A stretch of 53,599 nt of DNA, taken from positions 1 through 53,599 of the forward strand of contig CAKUBJ010000007.1 in the NCBI GenBank assembly GCA_934636905.1, read 5' to 3'. The notes below the pieces were generated by a model. It had not been told where the DNA came from. It did not search any database and saw only the letters and a list, made by a program, of their open reading frames with translations. The translations under genes were made by a program, and so were the position numbers. Below are positions 49,195 through 53,599 of the stretch, piece after piece (position 1 is the stretch's first letter; each line of letters opens with the position of its first letter). The stretch comes from an uncultured Dysosmobacter sp. (GTDB lineage: Bacteria; Bacillota; Clostridia; Oscillospirales; Oscillospiraceae).

Positions 49195-49854
49195 ATGCTT
49201 CGGGAATACCTTCGCAGAATCGGATTGCTGCTGGCCGGTCTGGCAGTCAGCGCCGTGGGCATCACCCTGATGCTGCAGGCCAATATCGGTCTGGAGCCGT
49301 GGAGTGTCCTCCAGCAGGGGATGTCCAAAACCTTCGGCATCACTTACGGCACTGCCGCCAGCATTGTAGGCGCGGCGGTGATTGCCATTGCCTTTTTCTG
49401 CGGCGAGAGTTTCGGCATCGGTACACTGGCAAACATTTTCGTCTGTCCGCTGTTTATTGACGCTCTGCTGTACCTGAACTGGATTCCCCTCTTTGAAGGG
49501 CTTGCCGCCGGTCTGGCCGCTCTGCTGGCGGGCATGGAACTGCTGGCACTGGGCACCTGGATGTATATGAAAAGTGCGCTGGGTTCCGGCCCCAGAGACG
49601 CCCTGATGGTGGTGCTGGCCCGGAAGGCCCACCGGTCTGTGGGGGTCTGCCGGGCGGCGGTGGAAGTGGTCATTGTGCTTATCGGCTGGCGTCTGGGCGG
49701 TCAGGTGGGCATCGGCACCGTCATCTCCGCCGTGGGGGTCGGTTCCCTGTTCAACCTGAATTTTGCCCTGCTGCATTTCGCCCCCGCCGGGCTTCATCAG
49801 GAGAACCTGCCGGAAACCATCCGGCGGCTCCGGCAGGGCAGCGCCTCTGTCTGA
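49195..49854 (+). CDS. YczE/YitT-like integral membrane protein
   Basis: 219 residues with about five to six helices. The N-terminal LLAGLAVSAVGITLMLQANIG followed by EPWSVLQQGMSKTFGITYG, then GTLANIFVCPLFIDALLYLN and MKSALGSGPRDALMV, is the YczE (COG2364) pattern. The function is unknown in general; YczE of Bacillus affects surfactin expression. AGGAGG precedes the ATG. It may be read with the regulator upstream (80-bp gap) and ends at a strong terminator. Confidence 0.78.
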   Translation: MLREYLRRIGLLLAGLAVSAVGITLMLQANIGLEPWSVLQQGMSKTFGITYGTAASIVGAAVIAIAFFCGESFGIGTLANIFVCPLFIDALLYLNWIPLFEGLAAGLAALLAGMELLALGTWMYMKSALGSGPRDALMVVLARKAHRSVGVCRAAVEVVIVLIGWRLGGQVGIGTVISAVGVGSLFNLNFALLHFAPAGLHQENLPETIRRLRQGSASV

Positions 49855-49891
49855 GGCTCTGCGGTTGTAGAAAAACGCCCTCCGTATTGCA

Positions 49892-49929
49892 AAAATCCCC
49901 CTGTGCAGGTATCTGCACAGGGGGATTTT
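49892..49929. terminator. Bidirectional terminator between YczE-like gene and putP
   Basis: 17-bp stem AAAATCCCCCTGTGCAG/CTGCACAGGGGGATTTT with a 4-base loop; A- and T-tracts on both flanks serve the two converging genes. Confidence 0.88.
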
Positions 49930-50002
49930 CTCAAGGGTTAACCTGTCTGCTTCCGAAATCGGTGGACGGTGCCGGGTTTGGCGCCGCTTCCCGCCGGATG
50001 CA

Positions 50003-51538
50003 TCAGCCCCGGATTTCCTCAAAGACGTCCGTGATTTCCTTTTCCGGCGCGGGGGTGGCCAGAGACACCACCACCAGCACCACGCAGTTCACCAGGAAGG
50101 CGGGCAGCAGCTCATAGATGGACCAGGCGCCGCCCATGGGGGCAATCAGGTACTTCCAGACGAAGACCATGATGCCGCCGGCGGCCATGCCGGCCAGTGC
50201 GCCCCACTTGTTGGCCCGCTTCCAAAACAGGGCAAACAGCACCACCGGGCCGAAAGCCGCGCCGAAGCCGGCCCATGCAAAGGACACCACCCGGAATACG
50301 GAACTGTTGGGATCCCATGCCAGGAACATTCCGATAACGGCAATGGCAACTACGGTAAACCGCGCCACATACATGGCGGCTTTTTCGCTGAGTTTCATGC
50401 CGAAGAAGCCCTGCATCAGGTCCTGAGAGACGCTGGAAGCCGCCGCCAGCAGCTGGGAATCCGCCGTGGACATGGTAGCCGCCAGAATGCCGGAGAGGAT
50501 GATGCCTGCCATGATGGCCAGAAAAACACCATGCCGGCTCATGAGGTCAGAGAGTTTGATGATGATGGTTTCGGCATCGGCGCTGGTGGTGAGGAAGGGA
50601 ATCTTCCCTGCCGCAGACACGCTGTAGCCGATAATGCCGATGAACACGGCAATGGACATGGAAATCACAACCCAGATGGTGGCGATGCGGCGGGAATCGT
50701 TGAGTTTCTCCTCCTCCTCAATGGCCATGAAGCGCAGGAGAATGTGGGGCATTCCGAAATAGCCCAGCCCCCATGCCAGCGTGGAGACAATGCTCAGTCC
50801 GCCGAAGGAAGCAGCCGTGCCGGTGGCAGCGTCATAGCCCTGAGTGAGGTTCAGATAGCCGGGGAGGGCTTTGGCATTGCTGATAACGGCATCCAGCCCG
50901 CCAGCCTGATGAATTCCGAAAATCACTACGGCAATCAGGGCAACGGTCATGAAAATGGACTGAATCAGGTCGGTGAAGGACACTGCCATAAAGCCGCCCA
51001 TCACCGTATAGCCGATGACCACAATGGCGCCGATAATCATGGCGGTGTGGTACTCCACGCCGAAGAGGCTGCTGAACAGGGTGCCGATGGCCTTGAAGCC
51101 GGAGGCGGTGTAGGGGACGAAGAACACCAGAATCACCACGGCGGCGATGCAGGAAAGGGTATTCTTTTTATCGCCGAAGCGGCGGGAGAAGAAGTCCGGC
51201 ACGGTGATGGCGCCGATGTGGGCAGAATACCGCCGCAGACGGCGGGCCACAATCAGCCAGTTCAGGTAGGTGCCGACCGCCAGTCCGATGCAGGTCCAGG
51301 TAACCTCCGGCAGGCCGCAGAGGTAAGCCAGCCCCGGCAGACCCATCAGCAGGTAGCTGCTCATGTCGCTGGCCTCGGCGCTCATGGCGGTGACGATGGG
51401 GCCCATTTTCCGGCCGCCCAGATAGAAGTCATCGGAACTGCTGCCGCTGCCCTTCTTTCCGTAATAGACGCCGATAAGCAGCATGGCTGCCAGATACAGC
51501 ACAATGGTAACAATGATAATGATGGATGCACTTCCCAT
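50003..51538 (-). CDS. putP: Sodium/proline symporter PutP
   Basis: 511 residues from the ATG at 51536-51538; AAAGGAG is upstream, and a longer in-frame start lacks one. Solute:sodium symporter with about 13 helices. SSDDFYLGGRKMGPIVTAMS, SAEASDMSSYLLMGLPG (the Na+-site helix of PutP), FDPNS-type loop WDPNSSVFRVVSFAWAGFGAAFGP and MAAGGIMVF match proline transporters rather than pantothenate or glucose members. Likely imports proline with Na+. Confidence 0.9.
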   Translation of the reverse strand: MGSASIIIIVTIVLYLAAMLLIGVYYGKKGSGSSSDDFYLGGRKMGPIVTAMSAEASDMSSYLLMGLPGLAYLCGLPEVTWTCIGLAVGTYLNWLIVARRLRRYSAHIGAITVPDFFSRRFGDKKNTLSCIAAVVILVFFVPYTASGFKAIGTLFSSLFGVEYHTAMIIGAIVVIGYTVMGGFMAVSFTDLIQSIFMTVALIAVVIFGIHQAGGLDAVISNAKALPGYLNLTQGYDAATGTAASFGGLSIVSTLAWGLGYFGMPHILLRFMAIEEEEKLNDSRRIATIWVVISMSIAVFIGIIGYSVSAAGKIPFLTTSADAETIIIKLSDLMSRHGVFLAIMAGIILSGILAATMSTADSQLLAAASSVSQDLMQGFFGMKLSEKAAMYVARFTVVAIAVIGMFLAWDPNSSVFRVVSFAWAGFGAAFGPVVLFALFWKRANKWGALAGMAAGGIMVFVWKYLIAPMGGAWSIYELLPAFLVNCVVLVVVSLATPAPEKEITDVFEEIRG

Positions 51539-51603
51539 AGGTTCCTTCTCCTTTGCTTCCGCGGCGTGCTTCGCTTTTCCGCCGCTTTCTTTCGATGGAG
51601 CCA

Positions 51604-51631
51604 ATCATACCACAAGTTTCACAAGAATGAA
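51604..51631 (-). promoter_or_regulatory. putP promoter
   Basis: Minus-strand TTCATT (51626-51631), 16-bp spacer and TATGAT (51604-51609) preceded by TGG (extended -10). Confidence 0.55.
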
Positions 51632-51637
51632 ATACAG

Positions 51638-51669
51638 AATCCCGTATAGAATAAATTCTATACGGGATT
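51638..51669. promoter_or_regulatory. Perfect 14-bp inverted repeat next to the putP promoter
   Basis: AATCCCGTATAGAA, TAAA, then its exact complement, ending 6 bp upstream of the putP -35 box and in an AT-rich stretch between putP and the TetR-type gene. It could be the operator of that regulator or a terminator for it; there is no clear T-tract on the minus strand. Confidence 0.5.
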
Positions 51670-51756
51670 TAACTATTTTTTAATTTTTTAAGATATATCA
51701 ATGTTTTTTAACAAGAATATAATATAGAAGAAAAACAGGAAGCAAAAAAATATTTT

Positions 51757-52347
51757 TCAGGAAGGCGCCCGGAAGCTCTCCAGAAACAGCGGCGTCATCT
51801 TGTCCGCATAGGTCACCAGTGAGTAATCCCCGCTGCACAGGCACCAGTCATACAGCTGCGCCCGTTCCCACATGGCAAAGGCCTTCACAATCTCGTCCGG
51901 CGTCAGATCCGGCCGGAACTCCCCCCGCTGCGCCCCCTGCCGGACAATCTGCCGCAGCAGCCGGAAGTATACCCGGTTGCGATCCAGCAGATGCTTTTCC
52001 CCCCGGGCCAGCAGTTGAGTGGACAGCAGCCGGGTCAGCAGGTCAATGGACACGCTGGACTCAATCATGGCGTACAACTCATGGTTGATGTAGGCCAGTG
52101 TTTCGATGGCGTCCGCCTCCGGGTTCAGGGTGGGTTTCAGTTCCTCATACTTCTCGTCGAACACATAGGCAAGGGTGCCCATCAGCGCGTCCTTGCCGTC
52201 AAAGTAATGGTAAAAGGAACCTTTGGAGGTGCCGGACTCAAAAACGATGTCCTCCACCGTGGTTTCCTCATACCCCTGCTCATAAAAGAGCTTCCACGCG
52301 GCGGAAATAATCCGCCCCTTGGTGTTGCGGCTGTTTTTCTTCGTCAT
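51757..52347 (-). CDS. TetR/AcrR family transcriptional regulator
   Basis: 196 residues from the ATG at 52345-52347 with GGAGGGG upstream. The N-terminal HTH is typical (RIISAAWKLFYEQGYEETTVEDIVFESGTSKGSFYHYFDGKD is the TetR fold at residues 10-52, read here as separate helices). The ligand-binding C-domain is helical and not assignable. It stands upstream of putP on the same strand with a long inverted repeat in between, so putP and itself are possible targets. Confidence 0.85.
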   Translation of the reverse strand: MTKKNSRNTKGRIISAAWKLFYEQGYEETTVEDIVFESGTSKGSFYHYFDGKDALMGTLAYVFDEKYEELKPTLNPEADAIETLAYINHELYAMIESSVSIDLLTRLLSTQLLARGEKHLLDRNRVYFRLLRQIVRQGAQRGEFRPDLTPDEIVKAFAMWERAQLYDWCLCSGDYSLVTYADKMTPLFLESFRAPS

Positions 52348-52499
52348 CGGAACCCCTCCCTGTGTGCCTGATGGCAGGATGTCTGACAAATTATAGCACA
52401 AAGCGCCCCGGGTCAGCAAGCCGAAAATACGCAGGCCTTAGCCGCACCCGTTCCCTCTCCGTGTCATAGAATAGGCAGATCAGGTAAGGAGGTCGTTCC

Positions 52500-53126
52500 G
52501 TGCCCATGAAAGTCTGCATCCCCGGCGATGCCGCGCTTTATGAAAATTACCGTGCCGCCGTTGCGCAGGCAGGGGGAATTCCCTGCTTCTATACGGCGCC
52601 GGAGGACTGTGACTGCCTTCTGCTGCCCGGCGGCGGCGATCTGGATCCCCGGCGCTACGGACAGCCAAACACCGCCAGCCGCAGTTTGGATCCGGCCCGG
52701 GACGCGCTGGAGTGGGCGCTGCTGGAACATTTTACCGTCCGGAAAAAGCCGGTTCTGGGGGTCTGCCGGGGGATGCAGTCCGTCAACGTGTTCTTCGGCG
52801 GCAATCTGGTGCAGGACTGGCCGGGTCACGACGCCGTGGAGGGAGCGGATCGGCTGCACCCGGTTTCCACGGCTCCTTCCCTCCTGCAGACGCTGTACGG
52901 GGCGCGGTGCGTCGTCAACAGCAGCCACCACCAGATTGCCGGGCGGCTGGGCGCAGGGCTGGAAGCCCTGCAATGGGCGGATGACGGGGTGGTGGAGGCC
53001 ATCCGTCACAAAACCCTGCCGGTATGGGGAGTGCAGTGGCACCCGGAGCGCCTGATAGGCGCAGCCCCCGTTCAGGCAGACGGCCTCCTGCTGTACCGTG
53101 CCTTTCTCTCCGCTTTTTCCTGGTAA
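52500..53126 (+). CDS. Gamma-glutamyl-gamma-aminobutyrate hydrolase family protein (peptidase C26)
   Basis: 208 residues from the GTG at 52500; AGGAGG is 7 bases upstream, whereas the ATG two codons later is too far for good spacing. Class I glutamine amidotransferase fold. LLLPGGGDLDPRRYG, the nucleophile Cys in VLGVCRGMQSVNVFFGG and the His-Glu pair in VQWHPERL complete the triad. PuuD-type enzymes hydrolyse gamma-glutamyl amides. It is shorter than PuuD (254), and no polyamine genes are nearby, so the substrate is open. Confidence 0.85.
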   Translation: MPMKVCIPGDAALYENYRAAVAQAGGIPCFYTAPEDCDCLLLPGGGDLDPRRYGQPNTASRSLDPARDALEWALLEHFTVRKKPVLGVCRGMQSVNVFFGGNLVQDWPGHDAVEGADRLHPVSTAPSLLQTLYGARCVVNSSHHQIAGRLGAGLEALQWADDGVVEAIRHKTLPVWGVQWHPERLIGAAPVQADGLLLYRAFLSAFSW

Positions 53127-53194
53127 CGGCGCCATCCCTTTTAGCCGGCCGCTTAAGGGAAGATTTCCGTGAAAGCCGCCCTCCGATTTTTGCG

Positions 53195-53232
53195 AAAAAG
53201 CCGGAGCCGGCAAACAAAGCCCGCTCCGGCTT
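53195..53232 (-). terminator. Hairpin between the C26 gene and the transposase
   Basis: 10-bp stem AAGCCGGAGC/GCTCCGGCTT; on the minus strand it is followed by a T-run, so it would stop transcription coming out of the transposase gene. Confidence 0.6.
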
Positions 53233-53350
53233 GTCAGGCACCGGTGAAAAGATGCAGCCTCTTTCGTTTTGTGCACGGAAAGGGAGCTTTGGCAGTGGGT
53301 GCCGTCAAGATTTATGCGCAAATTTATTTGCAGGCTCCGGCTGAATGAAG

Positions 53351-53599
53351 TCAGCCGGCAATAGAGGCGTCGTCCAGAGCCGCCTCCAAATGCTTCATGT
53401 TCATGTATTTCTTGCTGCCCCACTGAGTACCTGCCACATGGCGCAGCCTCGCACAGACCAGCATCAGGGCGGAATTTCCGTCAGGGAATGTCCCTACCAC
53501 CCGCGTCCGTCGGCGGATTTCCCGGTTCAGCCGCTCGATCACGTTGTTGGTGCGGATGCGCGTCCAGTGCTCGCTGGGAAAGTCACAATAGGTCAGTGT
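53351..53599 (-). mobile_element. IS256-family (mutator) transposase, C-terminal fragment at the window edge
   Basis: The last 82 codons of a transposase whose frame is open to the right edge. The residues read TYCDFPSEHWTRIRTNNVIE, then RLNREIRRRTRVVGTFP and LMLVCARLRHVAGTQW, a well-known IS256-family C-terminus that includes the last catalytic-glutamate region (NNVIERLNREI). The TGA is at 53351-53353. The element's terminal repeat should lie in 53233-53350, but I could not define it without the other end. Confidence 0.85.

Noticed and set aside
1..53599. CRISPR arrays, rRNA and tRNA genes
   Set aside because: I looked for regularly spaced repeats, CCA-ended cloverleaf sequences and rRNA signatures on both strands and saw none; the direct repeats found belong to the two dispersed families or the uppP tail.

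Overview
The window reads as chromosome of a GC-rich (about 60 %), obligately fermentative gut Firmicute, most likely in the Oscillospiraceae/Ruminococcaceae group (Flavonifractor/Lawsonibacter/Dysosmobacter-like). Pointers are the clostridial gene orders (infC-rpmI-rplT, YloU-FakA, trmH-dprA-topA-trmFO, plsX-acpP-rnc), butyrate-pathway genes (partial butyryl-CoA dehydrogenase, 3-hydroxybutyryl-CoA dehydrogenase), acetate kinase, a four-gene sodium-pumping decarboxylase, the redox regulator Rex and a tryptophanase. Species assignment is inference.

Layout. 1-1.5 kb: the start of bcd and the complete hbd, both on the minus strand, with Rex-type operator sequences. 1.5-8.4 kb: trmB, the infC-rpmI-rplT ribosomal operon with its leader, an XRE regulator gene interrupted by an in-frame TGA, the SAM-recycling pair mtnN-luxS, mnmM and ackA. 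8.4-21.8 kb: tmcAL, lipoproteins, ftsK/spoIIIE, uppP with a duplicated 3' end, a lipoprotein-MBOAT-DHHW cassette for acylating an extracellular polymer, YloU-FakA, an ArsC/Spx-like protein and a Dus enzyme. 21.9-31 kb: MATE exporter, aspartate aminotransferase, radical SAM protein, lipoprotein and the Na+ decarboxylase operon. 31-42 kb: a long minus-strand housekeeping array (rnc, acpP, plsX, trmFO, topA, dprA, trmH), a tiny cysteine-rich membrane protein, an SLH-domain protein and rex. 42-53.6 kb: a thioredoxin-reductase-like enzyme, PAP2 phosphatase, the tryptophanase module (divergent YheO-type regulator, RidA, tryptophanase, Na+-dependent transporter), YczE-type membrane protein, a PutP symporter, a TetR regulator, a C26 glutamine amidotransferase and the 3' end of an IS256-family transposase.

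How the genes connect: the butyrate genes carry operators for the NADH sensor Rex, whose own gene lies about 41 kb away in the window. The Na+ decarboxylase can build the sodium gradient that the NSS and PutP symporters consume. Tryptophanase releases 2-aminoacrylate, which RidA is known to hydrolyse, and the NSS transporter is the likely amino-acid importer.

The most unusual content is non-coding. Three copies of a ~160-bp element (10.6, 25.8 and 39.8 kb) are each bracketed by a direct duplication of a local hairpin that differs between sites. Inside, three hairpins are kept by compensatory base changes. A second, unrelated family of terminal-inverted-repeat elements (14.9, 23.5, 32.2 kb) sits in gene leaders.
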